Shown here: in pieces, positions 7,069 through 16,984 of the stretch
Layout: the number at the start of each line of letters is the position of its first letter
Position numbering within the stretch: position 1 is the first letter of the stretch
Source: SAR324 cluster bacterium
GTDB taxonomy: Bacteria; SAR324; NAC60-12
DNA: 64,000 nucleotides
NCBI GenBank assembly: GCA_015231885.1
Contig: JADGAT010000011.1
Location: forward strand, 1 to 64,000
Direction: 5' to 3'
Position numbers and translations under genes: made by a program
Notes under the pieces: model-generated
Database searches by the model: none
Seen by the model: only the letters and a program-made list of their open reading frames with translations
Told to the model about the DNA's origin: nothing

Positions 7069-9975
7069 GCCCACAGGCAGCGCATCTCCAAAAAGCCAAT
7101 CATTCATCTCTTGATTTTGCATTGTTGTTTCAACTGGAGCAGCTGGCTCCAATAACATTTTTTGCAAGTACTCTGTACCCTCGTGTTTTTTCATGTATTC
7201 GAGAATGTCTTGCTGTAAAGCAGAATCGATATCTCGTTTCCGGTCACCCGTTGATTGTCCCAAACGCATCAAAATCAAGGGAATCTCTGCCTGAAAAGGG
7301 AGATGATTTGCTGTAAGTAGCCACTTGATCCAGGGTTCGACAACACCCTGCGGAATGGCATGAACCGGGCTTCCATAAAGTGGGGCTCGCATCCCAAAAC
7401 GAGCCAGGCACCATCCATCTGATCCAGAAAATTTTTTGGATTTGATATGGCTCATCAGCTTTTCCCCAAATTTAATTTTAGCCTCTGCAGGAATGTTTTC
7501 AAGACTGGCAGCCATACGCCATAACTCGTTCAGGGAGGCAAAATCTAATTTAGGTTTAGTATTTTTTTTCTTTCCTGCTCGTTTTTTTGACAGTGGAGGC
7601 TTTGTGCTTCTTACAGATTCTTGCAGCCGGTCCCAGGCAAATTCAGACAGACTTTGCTGTACCTGTGCAGGAAGACCTCCCGCAATTCTTCGGCACATGA
7701 TCCACCACTCTATTTCAATGGCGCGTTCTTTTTTGAAATAGGGCCCTTCTCTCAACAATTCCTCCAATTGGCGGACTCTCCATTCGTCCTTTGCATACCC
7801 AAAACCCGGCCGCAGGCAAAATCCGGCTAACTTGATCCAATTTGATTCGTGATAACTAGAGCGGACACGATATGAGGCGCCTTCATACAAGAGATCCCAC
7901 AATTTTCGTAATACAAAAATAGACCACTCTTCCCTGGGGATTTCCAGTTCCTGCTCCAGCTGCTTGTACAAACTGAATGGACGCAGGTCTTCCTTGGGTT
8001 GCGTGCGGGAACGTTTGCCGTATCGTTGTCGAATGCACCGTTCTCCATTTTCCCACCCTGCTGGTAAAACGTTATCCACCAAAGAATTGGTGTGCTCTGC
8101 AGAGGAAGTCGCGGCTGGATGTGTTTGACGAATGAGGAATTCCATTTTCCATTCCTGCTGCCTTTGTGAATCCACACAGAATAAACTGAGGGTTCCAATC
8201 TCATTTAGCTGAACACGAAGTTTGACGGAGATTTCCCGGGCTTTCTTTGTGACCATTTTTTTATCGACCCGGATCAAAGTCTGGACAGGAGGCAGCAGAA
8301 CAAAATCATTTTCCATTTCATCTTCTGCAAAGTGGAAAGTTTGCCCGGGGACATCATAGGGACGGTGGATAGATGAAAGCAGGCGAAGCTGAACAGGCTG
8401 GTTGATGCTCAATAAAAACTCCACATCAGAAACAGGCAATGCCGTTTCCATAGTGGCCTGTTGAGGAAGGACACAGAGCCATCCTTCTTCAAAACAATCC
8501 TGATCCGGGTCATGAATCATCAGGCTGATATAGTAAGACCGTGCACTTCCCCCGGTGATACGGATCCCCAAACCGAGCCTGGCCAAATGGAAAGCTACGG
8601 CACCTCTGGCAACCGCCAGCTGCATATCAACTGTTTTCATTATTTGAATGGGACTGTTTGTAACCTTTACCTGTTGCTCCAATAATTCCAGGCGCCACTG
8701 TTCAAGCTGCTGCTGCAATCTTGCCTGCAGCAGCACGGAAGACAATGTTCCTCCGTTGAACAAAATCTGGTCGGGAAATACAACAGACTCTGGGTGCTCG
8801 GCGATATATCGTTTCAAAAAAGTACAAAGATGGCGTGTAATTGCAGGATCCTGTGCATAAGGCAAACCCAGCTGTTTCAAACCATGCTGACGGGATTGCA
8901 CGCTTGGTGTGTTCCAGGGAACTAAAGGAAAAAAACCATCCAGTATAATTTTTTTGATCATGTCCAGAGTCACCGTCAATGTCTGTGTCTCTCCAACCAT
9001 CCGGCTGCCTGCTTTCGCGATCGTTATCTGATAATTATCATTTTCACCACAGAGCAGCACTTCCTTAGCACGGCGGCACTGAGCAACAACAGATTCCCAT
9101 ACACGGGGCGGCAATTGCCGATTTCCTCCTGTCAAAAGATGCTCCATACGGGTGGCCATGGTTAAATCAATATTGTCCCCGCCCAGCAGGATATGCTCTC
9201 CTACAGCAATGCGCTCAAAGCTTAATTGAGAAGAACCGTCTACCGCTAAATTTCCCATACGTACGAGGCTAAAATCCGTTGTCCCTCCTCCAATATCAAT
9301 CACAACGGCAATGTGCTCATCACCCTCTTTTTCTTCCAGTTTGTATTCATTCGAAGAAATCCAGGAATAAAATGCTGCTTGCGGTTCTTCCAGCAAGGTA
9401 AAATGCTGCAAACCGGCTTGCTGAATGGCATGAGCCGTATACTCACGTGCTGCCTCATCAAATGATGCAGGAACAGTCAGCACAACTTGCTGGTTTTCAA
9501 GACAATCTTTGGGCTCATCCTGTGCAAAATAAGCATTCCAGGCAGCCACAATGTGAGAGATATAAAAAGAGGTAACATCAATAGGAGAATAGTGAGGGAG
9601 GCCTTCGATATCTGATTGGGGCAGTATTTTCGAATGAGGATCAATCTGGTGGTAACATAACCAGGATTTTACAGAGTTGATGACGCGTCCTGGATTTTGA
9701 GATTGCTGGAGTCGAGCCCACACACCCGCAATATAAGCAGGAGAGCCTGCTTCCCAGGGAAGCTGAAACTGATTGGACTTCATCTCCTCGTCTGTCAGCA
9801 AATACAAGTACGAGGGCAGGGTTGGGCGACTATGGATTTGCCCTCTTTCAATCCATTGGGAAATTGGAAAATGGTGAAATTCCTGCTCTAGGTCCTCCCG
9901 ATCCAAGTAAAACACGGCACTATTGCTGGTTCCCAGATCAATTCCAACCAAAAACCGACTACTGACAGATTCCAT
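7042..9975 (-). CDS. Hsp70 family protein with long C-terminal DUF3731-type region
   Basis: A 977-residue protein. The N-terminal actin-like ATPase has phosphate-1 motif GIDLGTSNSAVFY (about residues 11-23), a second phosphate loop at VVIDIGGGTTDFSLV (about 225-240), and ILLGGDNIDL nearby. The usual DnaK substrate domain is replaced by an unrelated region; the last 350 residues match what is annotated as DUF3731 in YegD-like relatives. It is the last gene of a three-gene operon (DUF2760, Hsp70, Hsp70-DUF3731), 18 bases after its paralogue. No DnaJ or GrpE lies nearby. The role is unknown; an ATP-driven clamp or chaperone for a specific partner is plausible. Confidence 0.85.
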   Translation of the reverse strand: MESVSSRFLVGIDLGTSNSAVFYLDREDLEQEFHHFPISQWIERGQIHSRPTLPSYLYLLTDEEMKSNQFQLPWEAGSPAYIAGVWARLQQSQNPGRVINSVKSWLCYHQIDPHSKILPQSDIEGLPHYSPIDVTSFYISHIVAAWNAYFAQDEPKDCLENQQVVLTVPASFDEAAREYTAHAIQQAGLQHFTLLEEPQAAFYSWISSNEYKLEEKEGDEHIAVVIDIGGGTTDFSLVRMGNLAVDGSSQLSFERIAVGEHILLGGDNIDLTMATRMEHLLTGGNRQLPPRVWESVVAQCRRAKEVLLCGENDNYQITIAKAGSRMVGETQTLTVTLDMIKKIILDGFFPLVPWNTPSVQSRQHGLKQLGLPYAQDPAITRHLCTFLKRYIAEHPESVVFPDQILFNGGTLSSVLLQARLQQQLEQWRLELLEQQVKVTNSPIQIMKTVDMQLAVARGAVAFHLARLGLGIRITGGSARSYYISLMIHDPDQDCFEEGWLCVLPQQATMETALPVSDVEFLLSINQPVQLRLLSSIHRPYDVPGQTFHFAEDEMENDFVLLPPVQTLIRVDKKMVTKKAREISVKLRVQLNEIGTLSLFCVDSQRQQEWKMEFLIRQTHPAATSSAEHTNSLVDNVLPAGWENGERCIRQRYGKRSRTQPKEDLRPFSLYKQLEQELEIPREEWSIFVLRKLWDLLYEGASYRVRSSYHESNWIKLAGFCLRPGFGYAKDEWRVRQLEELLREGPYFKKERAIEIEWWIMCRRIAGGLPAQVQQSLSEFAWDRLQESVRSTKPPLSKKRAGKKKNTKPKLDFASLNELWRMAASLENIPAEAKIKFGEKLMSHIKSKKFSGSDGWCLARFGMRAPLYGSPVHAIPQGVVEPWIKWLLTANHLPFQAEIPLILMRLGQSTGDRKRDIDSALQQDILEYMKKHEGTEYLQKMLLEPAAPVETTMQNQEMNDWLFGDALPVGLKIAKPLS

Positions 9976-9993
9976 AATATGTTTATGAAGAGA

Positions 9994-11832
9994 TTAGGAC
10001 TGCTCTTCGCGTAAATTGAATTCCAGCTTCCAGCTTTGATCTCCTTCGATGGCGTCACACCAAAGTTCCAGGGAACCAATTTCTGAGAGAATCACCCGCA
10101 GTCTCACAGGAATGACGGTTTGATCCGCAGATTCTCCTTCTTCCACAGAAAAGTGAACTTCCAGTGTTGTCAGCTCTTCCAATGATTCTTCAGCATTCTC
10201 TACAGTCTCTCCCAATTGGTCTTCTGGGCGATCTCTTCCGATAAAAAATCGAAAATCAACGGGTTCTCCAACAACCAGCCCAAATTCCAAACCGGGAATA
10301 TCGAAACTGCTTCCTTCTTCTGTCCCGACTGGTACCACACAAAGCCCATTGAGCAAAGCAGGCATGCCAGGAATAGCAGGCATTGCTGATTCAACGCCAA
10401 TATAGTAAGAAAAGGCTGAAGCACTTTTTACCCGCACCCCTTTGCCGCGTCGCACACTTCCATAATAAGCAGCCCCAAGCGAAACAGCCAAATCAGGATT
10501 CTCTGCCTGCAGAGTAGATACGGGAGAACCGTTGTCATCCTGTAGCCACTGATTAATCACGGCCATGATACGTTCCTGGAAAATACCGGCTTTGGTAACT
10601 CCCCCATTGAACAAAATCGCGGTGGGGTGCACAAAAGCAGAAGCCCCTATTTTTTCGGCAAGGGGGCTGTCCGAGTCAACATATTTTTTGCTTTCTGACA
10701 AAAACCTGGCCAAGTGTTTCAAAATGGCAGAGTCAGCCGCATAATTGAGTCCAATGGTGCGCAAGCCAGTCCTGCGTGCTACTTGCGGATGATCATTAAC
10801 ACCACACTCTCCAAAAAAGCCCTCCAGCAATGTTCCTTCAATTTCGTTACGGGTCAGGTTGCTGGAAAGCGTACCACCGATGAGCTTGCTTCCTCTACCA
10901 GGAATAACAACCGACACTTCTCCGAGAGAGGGGTCCGACAACAACGATTCTTTGGCTTTTCGACAACTATGAGCCAGTCCGAAAAACTGCCATTGTTCGA
11001 GTTTTTTTCCGTCTTGCTCCATCTTCACCTGAACCGTCCGAGCCAATGCGAGATCCATGTTGTCACCTCCCAGGAGAATATGTTCACCCACGGCAATCCG
11101 GGAAAGAGTCAAGTTTCCTTCTTCTTCGGAAACAGAAATCAAGCTAAAGTCCGTTGTTCCTCCACCAATATCACAAACCAGGACCACATCACCCACATTG
11201 ATGATAGTTCTCCAATCGTCCTGATTCTCAGCAATCCAGGCATAAAATGCTGCAATGGGTTCTTCCAGCAGGGTGATTTCGCCAAATCCAGCATTTTTGG
11301 CAGCATCCATGCTCAGATCTCTGGCAACCACATCAAAAGAAGCTGGGACTGTGAGGGTCACATCCTGTGTGGATAGCCCGTCTTCAGGATTTGCATGGTT
11401 CCAGGCATCAAACAAATGTTTCAGATAGGCAGAGGACGCTTCAACCGCCGACATTTTTTCAATTTCTGGTGGAGCTGCCAACGGAAGAATTTTTGCGTGG
11501 CGACCTTCTTGAGAACATAACCAGGATTTGGCGGAGCTGCTCAAGCGCTGCGGAGTTTTTTCTCCCTGATCACGAGCGTAAGCTCCCACAATGTGAGAAG
11601 GATTCTCGTTCCAGGGAAGTTGAAAAACCTTTCCTTCCATTTCATGCTCGGCAGGATGATACAGAAAAGAAGACAAGGATGGAAGTGCATCCACCATAGA
11701 TTGATCAATTAACTGAGGAATCATGAATGAACGGGCCTGCTCTGACTCCTCATCATGATGATTATAGGAAGCAAAGGCGCTATTGGTTGTGCCTAAATCA
11801 ATACCAATACTGTATTTACTGTCATTACTCAT
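9994..11832 (-). CDS. Hsp70 family protein (YegD/HscC-like)
   Basis: A 612-residue protein with the actin-like ATPase fold: GIDLGTTNSAFASY at the N-terminus, VVLVCDIGGGTTDFSLI in the middle and LFNGGVTKAGIF later. It is a paralogue of the next gene: both share the segments KSWLCSQEG/KSWLCYHQ, TLTVPASFD and LLEEPQAAFYAW/IAAFYAW. The C-terminal 130 residues (LEELTTLEVHFSVEEGE to SWKLEFNLREEQS) align with an internal part of the larger paralogue. The gene pair therefore probably arose by duplication, with the larger copy gaining the DUF3731 region. A heteromeric Hsp70 pair is a reasonable hypothesis. Confidence 0.85.
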   Translation of the reverse strand: MSNDSKYSIGIDLGTTNSAFASYNHHDEESEQARSFMIPQLIDQSMVDALPSLSSFLYHPAEHEMEGKVFQLPWNENPSHIVGAYARDQGEKTPQRLSSSAKSWLCSQEGRHAKILPLAAPPEIEKMSAVEASSAYLKHLFDAWNHANPEDGLSTQDVTLTVPASFDVVARDLSMDAAKNAGFGEITLLEEPIAAFYAWIAENQDDWRTIINVGDVVLVCDIGGGTTDFSLISVSEEEGNLTLSRIAVGEHILLGGDNMDLALARTVQVKMEQDGKKLEQWQFFGLAHSCRKAKESLLSDPSLGEVSVVIPGRGSKLIGGTLSSNLTRNEIEGTLLEGFFGECGVNDHPQVARRTGLRTIGLNYAADSAILKHLARFLSESKKYVDSDSPLAEKIGASAFVHPTAILFNGGVTKAGIFQERIMAVINQWLQDDNGSPVSTLQAENPDLAVSLGAAYYGSVRRGKGVRVKSASAFSYYIGVESAMPAIPGMPALLNGLCVVPVGTEEGSSFDIPGLEFGLVVGEPVDFRFFIGRDRPEDQLGETVENAEESLEELTTLEVHFSVEEGESADQTVIPVRLRVILSEIGSLELWCDAIEGDQSWKLEFNLREEQS

Positions 11833-11872
11833 AGTATTTTTTTAAATGGATGTGTGTGTAATAAAGGCGGTC

Positions 11873-12535
11873 TCAAATCTCAATTTCAGCAGGAGCAAGA
11901 ATATTGCGTTGGTGAGAAGCTGTTAATTTTGGCAATTGATGTTTGGTGACCTGCCAGCCATGATGGATCAATTCTCCCTGAAAAGGAGGAGTTTTTTGTA
12001 CATTTCCACTAAGACGGATTTGTGCCGGGTCAAACTCCTTTTCAACCTGAACACGGCTCCCTTCTTCTTCGGCACGAATGGGGTCAATCGTAAAATACTC
12101 ATTCAAAACCTGAGCACAACCCTCATGCACCACACGTGCTGCCTCTCCGATTTCTGCATTAGAGAAAGTTTTCACATCCTGCTGTAAAAAATCAATCAAA
12201 CGGCCTGATTTTTGAAACAGGGAAAGTAGATACATACCGTCTGTCGGCTCTTCTTCAGGAGCAGGTTGCTCTTTTTGGGGTGATATCACTTCTACTTGTT
12301 CAGCACCATCAGAAGAAGCTGTACTGTCTACAGCGTCAGGCATTTCTCCTTCAGATTCAGAAATTTCTTCGGACGCTTCGGATTTTGCTTGCTCAATGGC
12401 AGCAAGTTTTTCTGCTTTGAGATCCAGTGTGACCTGATACACACGGTCAGCAAACTTTCGGCTGAAAACAATTCGCCAAAAACAAGCGATAGAATAAATG
12501 AAAATTCGATAAAACATGTTCAAACTTTTTTGCAT
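11873..12535 (-). CDS. DUF2760 domain protein
   Basis: A 220-residue protein that heads the Hsp70 operon. A hydrophobic N-terminal stretch (FYRIFIYSIACFWRIVF) suggests membrane association. Residues about 45-105 are acidic and low in complexity. The C-terminal half (LFQKSGRLIDFLQQDV, EIGEAARVVHEGC, PFQGELIHHGWQV) fits DUF2760. In other bacteria DUF2760 genes sit beside the same two Hsp70 genes, so it is probably their partner. The tail FQGELIHHGW and the preceding GNVQ segment look like a small beta domain. Function is not established. Confidence 0.75.
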   Translation of the reverse strand: MQKSLNMFYRIFIYSIACFWRIVFSRKFADRVYQVTLDLKAEKLAAIEQAKSEASEEISESEGEMPDAVDSTASSDGAEQVEVISPQKEQPAPEEEPTDGMYLLSLFQKSGRLIDFLQQDVKTFSNAEIGEAARVVHEGCAQVLNEYFTIDPIRAEEEGSRVQVEKEFDPAQIRLSGNVQKTPPFQGELIHHGWQVTKHQLPKLTASHQRNILAPAEIEI

Positions 12536-12589
12536 ATTTCCTTATTTGAATAGGTAGAAAAGAAGGTACCATCCAAAAACAACAATCAT

Positions 12590-13747
12590 TCATGATAATG
12601 CTGTTTCCACCAGTTTTATCCAGTAGTTGGCACCTATTGGTAAAATATCATCGTTGAAATCATAATTAGCATTATGAAGCATACAGCCGCCCTCGACCAT
12701 CCCGTTACCAATCCACACGTAGCATCCCGGCTTCTTTTGCAGCATGAAAGCAAAATCTTCTGCTCCCATACTGGGTTGTAGCTGTTGAATCACATTGGAT
12801 TCACCCACCACTTTCGCTGCTGCGGTTACAGCTAATTCTGCTTCCGACTCATGGTTGATGGTTGGAGGATAACATCGCTTGTAATGAACATCTGTTTTTG
12901 CTCCAAAACCAGAGCTAATAGACTCTGCAATATGGGAGATACGCTCTTCTATCATGTCCTGTACTTCTGTTTGAAACGCACGGGCTGTTCCCTGTAAAAT
13001 GACTTCATTAGGAATCACATTGCCCGTTGAACCTCCATGAATTTGGGTGACACTGACAACAGCAGCATCAAGAGGGTCGGCATTGCGACTGGTGATGGTC
13101 TGCAAGGCTGTCACAATTTGTGCAGCAACAACAACGGGGTCCACACTCAATTGAGGAATTGCGGCATGCCCTCCTTTTCCCTGGACAACAATGCGAAAAT
13201 AGTCGGATGCGGCCATCATCGGGCCAGAGCGGACCCCCATTTTACCCACAGGCATCCCGGGCCAATTGTGCATGCCATAGACTCCTTCCATCGGAAACTG
13301 TTCAAACAACCCTTCTTCCACCATCACCCGGCCTCCACTCTCATTTTCTTCTGCTGGCTGAAAAATAAAGTGCACCGTACCATCAAACTTTTTGATTTTT
13401 GATAAATATTTTGCGGCCCCCAGCAGCATGCCGCAATGGCCATCGTGTCCGCATGCATGCATTTTTCCTTGATGTCGGGATTTATGAGCAAATTCATTTT
13501 TTTCTTCAAGAAACAAAGCATCCATATCAGCGCGCAAACCAATTGCATGCCTGCCATTACCAGCTTTGAGAGTCGCCACCACTCCTGTTTTGGCCAAACC
13601 TCGTTGAACCGTCAATCCAAATTCTGTCAACTTTTCAGCAATAAAATCAGAGGTCAGGAATTCAGCAAATGCCGTTTCCGGGTATTGGTGCAGATTTCTG
13701 CGCCATTCTACCATATCCCTGTGTGCTGTTGAATTGGACTCAATCAT
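12590..13747 (-). CDS. M20 family metallo-amidohydrolase
   Basis: A 385-residue zinc hydrolase of the hippurate/IAA-amino acid hydrolase (AbgB/HipO-like) group. Metal ligands are visible in MHACGHDGH and in IFQPAEENESGG; a dimerisation domain follows (VVQGKGGHAAIPQLSVDP), and GAEDFAFML near the C-terminus carries the last ligand. The ATG at 13745-13747 is chosen because it overlaps the upstream stop as ATGA and has GGAGG just before it, inside the preceding gene. The enzyme would release amino acids from N-acylated or aminoacylated substrates in the cytoplasm; the natural substrate is unknown. Confidence 0.9.
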   Translation of the reverse strand: MIESNSTAHRDMVEWRRNLHQYPETAFAEFLTSDFIAEKLTEFGLTVQRGLAKTGVVATLKAGNGRHAIGLRADMDALFLEEKNEFAHKSRHQGKMHACGHDGHCGMLLGAAKYLSKIKKFDGTVHFIFQPAEENESGGRVMVEEGLFEQFPMEGVYGMHNWPGMPVGKMGVRSGPMMAASDYFRIVVQGKGGHAAIPQLSVDPVVVAAQIVTALQTITSRNADPLDAAVVSVTQIHGGSTGNVIPNEVILQGTARAFQTEVQDMIEERISHIAESISSGFGAKTDVHYKRCYPPTINHESEAELAVTAAAKVVGESNVIQQLQPSMGAEDFAFMLQKKPGCYVWIGNGMVEGGCMLHNANYDFNDDILPIGANYWIKLVETALS

Positions 13748-14655
13748 ATCCGTCCTCCTATCAGATTCCCAATTTTTTTCACGACTCTTACTGCCAAAGA
13801 AGGAGCACAATAGTCCTTCTGGAGCTGAAGATCATGTCGATATGGCTCCATTTTTTCAGGAGGAAGCTCCGACAGTGTGCTTTTTGTTTTGTTACCAAGG
13901 GCTTTTAAAAAATGCAAATCATAGACTGGAACTGCCATGGCCTGCCAGCGCCCTGTTAATGCATGCTCATTTAGGATAGAGCGAATTTTGCTGTAAAATC
14001 GTTCCCAGGTAGTATCTGACAAAGTAAATGCACTATGCCAATCCCGGGTGAGCCATTGTTCCAGATAAACCTGATAATCATGGCTCAGCGGGCTGTCCAG
14101 CTTGAACGCCCGGCCCTCATAATGCTGGTCACAAAACGGGGCTGTGTCTGGAATCGAAACAAGAGTTTTCATCTGTAAAATAACTGGATGAGGGACAAAA
14201 TAAAAGCTACTGCGCACCCAATGGGTTAGTTGCCAATCCAATAATCTCAGGTTCTTAAAATCGGCTGGAGGCGGGTCAACCAAACCTGCAACAGCAGATT
14301 CTGTGATTAAAAACTGCAATAAATTTGAGTTGACCAGGTCACGATACTCATCACCGTATACTAAAAAGGCTTCTGTCACAAATAAATAGCAATCGCATTG
14401 CCCCTGATACTGCTTTAAAGTCTCCCAGCCTTTCATCCAACCGGAAAATTCATACAACGAGTTGTCCCCTCCTGTTTCGATGAGAGACGGGTCTATCAGT
14501 TTTGCTTCCTGTTGTTCATACTTATTGTCCACTTTGACAATAACGACTTTCCATTCTTCCAATAGTCGTACAATCTCAACAAGCGTAGAAAACGCATTTT
14601 TGTAGCGCTCTGGATAGTATTGAACAAAAATGACTCCCAATCGTGGCATAATCAC
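13744..14655 (-). CDS. Unknown protein, translationally coupled to the M20 hydrolase
   Basis: A 303-residue soluble protein. The start MPRLGVIFVQYYPERYKNAFSTLVEIVRLLEEW and the segment GGDNSLYEFSGWMKGWETL resemble uncharacterised proteins of polysaccharide loci that look like glycosyltransferases, followed by YLFVTEAFLVYG. No firm family can be named. Two starts, two codons apart, are possible. It ends in the ATGA overlap with the M20 gene, and an esterase-like gene lies 18 bases upstream, so the three probably form an operon. A role in glycan modification is only a suggestion. Confidence 0.6.
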   Translation of the reverse strand: MIMPRLGVIFVQYYPERYKNAFSTLVEIVRLLEEWKVVIVKVDNKYEQQEAKLIDPSLIETGGDNSLYEFSGWMKGWETLKQYQGQCDCYLFVTEAFLVYGDEYRDLVNSNLLQFLITESAVAGLVDPPPADFKNLRLLDWQLTHWVRSSFYFVPHPVILQMKTLVSIPDTAPFCDQHYEGRAFKLDSPLSHDYQVYLEQWLTRDWHSAFTLSDTTWERFYSKIRSILNEHALTGRWQAMAVPVYDLHFLKALGNKTKSTLSELPPEKMEPYRHDLQLQKDYCAPSLAVRVVKKIGNLIGGRI

Positions 14656-14673
14656 CTACCAACCAAGAAAATA

Positions 14674-15966
14674 TCAATCATGAGCAGGATAAGTACCTGC
14701 CTTGGCATGCTGAGACACATATTCTGTGCGTAAAAGCGACAAATACTGTTCTACCGCAGGAAGTACACTTTGAGTCGTCAGAGTTGGGAGTGTATCAAAA
14801 CCATGTTCTACCAACGGCAGTTGCAAAAAGGTCAAATGATGGGTATTTGCTTCCTGCAGTAATTGATAAAATTTTCTCGCCTCACCGATGGAAACTAATG
14901 CATCCGCCTCCCCTTGAATTATCATAAAAGGAGGTGGATTTTCAAAAATCTGTTGAGTGGGTGATGCCTTGCAATACAACTGCGGATTGTTTTCTGGTGT
15001 ACTATCCGTTACTATTTCCAGCAGCTTGGCAAGAGGCTTCTGCATGCGATCTTTAAAGGGAGCAGCAAAGTCATAAATTCCGTAAAATGCCACACATCCC
15101 TGCACCGCAGTATCTGCTGATTCAAATCCTGGTTGAAACTCCTCATGATTTGGTGTTAAAGCGGTTAAAGCCGCCAGATGCCCTCCGGCAGAACCACCAG
15201 TGAGTATAATGAAATTTGGGTCAGCACCATACTGTGTTCCGTTTTCTTTAATCCAGCATATTGCCTGTTTACAATCAATGACATGGTCTGGAAATATGGC
15301 TTTCGGGCTCAGGCGGTATGTAATCGCAAAGCAGGCCCATCCCTGTGCAGCCATTCGAGTCATTAAAGGAATTCCCTGTATTTTTGTTCCAATTGTCCAT
15401 GCTCCTCCATGAATCTGTAACAAAACCGGGCATGCTCCTGTATGTTGCTTTGGACGATAAATATCCAACTTCAAGCAGAAATCATCATTTTCATGAAATA
15501 CAATATTACGAATTATATCAATATTTGGATTTTTCAGTAAACTAGTTGGATTCCAGTATACTTTCCAATCAAATCTGGAGGGAGTGAAATTTTGACGAAA
15601 TTGTGAGAGGATTTGTTCTTCGTAACCAATTCCCAAGGCTACATTCATCTGCTGCTGTACTAAAGACGGCAAGCGAAACAACTGCTCAATTCGAACAGCA
15701 AGAGCAAAACAGCTAGCCGTCATGAGAATCAAGGCTGTTTGTCCCACAATGTTATCCAGGGCGCCACTAAAATAAAACAGAAGCACCACCCCCAGATTGA
15801 ACACAATCCAATGGAACACTAAATCACCTATCAACCATCCTAAAACAAACGTGGAGAAAATAAACAGCCCATTGTTACTCCATTGGAGGGGCCTGAATAC
15901 ATTATACACCAGGATAACATTGACCACCCCCCAAAGCAAAAACAAGAATGCCATCATTATCCCCAT
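14674..15966 (-). CDS. Membrane-anchored alpha/beta hydrolase (HSL/BD-FAE esterase type)
   Basis: A 430-residue protein. The first 100 residues hold about three hydrophobic segments, then a catalytic domain of the hormone-sensitive-lipase type: oxyanion HGGAW (about residue 190), nucleophile elbow GGSAGG (about 260), Asp in GEADALV and His in EHGF near the C-terminus. Such enzymes hydrolyse short esters and often deacetylate or transfer acyl groups on carbohydrates. The membrane anchor suggests that the catalytic domain faces the envelope. ATG codons 1, 4 and 5 are possible starts; no strong ribosome binding site decides between them. Confidence 0.8.
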   Translation of the reverse strand: MGIMMAFLFLLWGVVNVILVYNVFRPLQWSNNGLFIFSTFVLGWLIGDLVFHWIVFNLGVVLLFYFSGALDNIVGQTALILMTASCFALAVRIEQLFRLPSLVQQQMNVALGIGYEEQILSQFRQNFTPSRFDWKVYWNPTSLLKNPNIDIIRNIVFHENDDFCLKLDIYRPKQHTGACPVLLQIHGGAWTIGTKIQGIPLMTRMAAQGWACFAITYRLSPKAIFPDHVIDCKQAICWIKENGTQYGADPNFIILTGGSAGGHLAALTALTPNHEEFQPGFESADTAVQGCVAFYGIYDFAAPFKDRMQKPLAKLLEIVTDSTPENNPQLYCKASPTQQIFENPPPFMIIQGEADALVSIGEARKFYQLLQEANTHHLTFLQLPLVEHGFDTLPTLTTQSVLPAVEQYLSLLRTEYVSQHAKAGTYPAHD

Positions 15967-16006
15967 GTTGTATCATCTAATAACAAATGGAGGCTGTAAA
16001 AAAAAT

Positions 16007-16399
16007 TTAACGCTTGGAATATTGGTAGCGTTTCCGTGCGCCAGGCTGACCATATTTTTTTCTCTCCACTCGACGTGCATCACGTGTGAGCATTTTTGCC
16101 TTCTTCAAAACCGGACGAAGTTCCTGGTCACCTTCCTGTAATGCCCTTGCAAGACCATGTCGAATGGCTCCTGCCTGCCCAGACAACCCACCACCTTGCA
16201 CATTGATCAAAATATCAAATTGCTCGGTCGTTTCTGTCAGTTCCAAAGGCTGGCGGACGATCATTTTTAAGGTTTCTCGCGGGAAATAGTCATCTATACT
16301 TTTTTTGTTGATGACAATATTACCAGTTCCTGGCCGTAAATAAACCCGAGCCACCGAGCTTTTTCGACGTCCCGTAGCGTAGTGTTGCTCTGCTATCAT
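16007..16399 (-). CDS. rpsI: 30S ribosomal protein S9
   Basis: A 130-residue protein of normal length. It shows [18 protein letters not shown] at the start, [19 protein letters not shown] in the middle, and the conserved basic C-terminal tail ending KRYQYSKR, which reaches the P-site tRNA. It follows the L13 gene by 14 bases, the universal L13-S9 pairing. Confidence 0.97.
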   Translation of the reverse strand: MIAEQHYATGRRKSSVARVYLRPGTGNIVINKKSIDDYFPRETLKMIVRQPLELTETTEQFDILINVQGGGLSGQAGAIRHGLARALQEGDQELRPVLKKAKMLTRDARRVERKKYGQPGARKRYQYSKR

Positions 16400-16413
16400 A
16401 GTAACTCGTTTTC

Positions 16414-16857
16414 TTAAATTTCTAGAGGTTGTGGTTGTTGTGCCTGGTGAGGGTGTTCAGGACCTGCATAAATCTTTAATTTCTGTAAAGAAATCCGATT
16501 CAACGCATTCTTCGGCATCATTCCTTTCACTGCTTTATACACTAGATCTGTTGGTTTCTTGGCAAGAAGCTCTTCAGCTCTTGCTGATTTTAAACCGCCT
16601 GGATAACCTGTATGGTGATAGTAAATTTTATCTTTAACTTTGTTACCAGTCAGGGCTATTTTTTCAGCATTCACCACTATGACAAAATCTCCTGTATCTA
16701 CATGTGGTGTGAAAATTGGTTTATGTTTTCCCCTTAATACAGTAGCAATTCTGGTGGCAAGGCGCCCTAAAGTTTGCCCCTCTCCATCAATAATCCACCA
16801 CTGGCGAGGATATGTGCCATCCTGTATCTCTTCTTTTTTGATTGATCTTGTTTTCAT
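16414..16857 (-). CDS. rplM: 50S ribosomal protein L13
   Basis: A 147-residue protein of normal length with the L13 signature: [41 protein letters not shown] and HTGYPGGLK, ending in the [10 protein letters not shown] and EHPHQAQQP segments. L13 binds early in 50S assembly. It is the first gene of the L13-S9 pair; the 127-base gap upstream probably contains the promoter, though no convincing boxes are seen. Confidence 0.97.
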   Translation of the reverse strand: MKTRSIKKEEIQDGTYPRQWWIIDGEGQTLGRLATRIATVLRGKHKPIFTPHVDTGDFVIVVNAEKIALTGNKVKDKIYYHHTGYPGGLKSARAEELLAKKPTDLVYKAVKGMMPKNALNRISLQKLKIYAGPEHPHQAQQPQPLEI

Positions 16858-16984
16858 AAAAGACCTTACTGATCGTAACTAAATCGTACTTGAATAGAAA
16901 AATTAAACTTGAATTATTACATGACATCCAAATGGATTACAAGTTTTTTAAAATATGAAATCTTTTTAAAAATAGCCTTCAATT

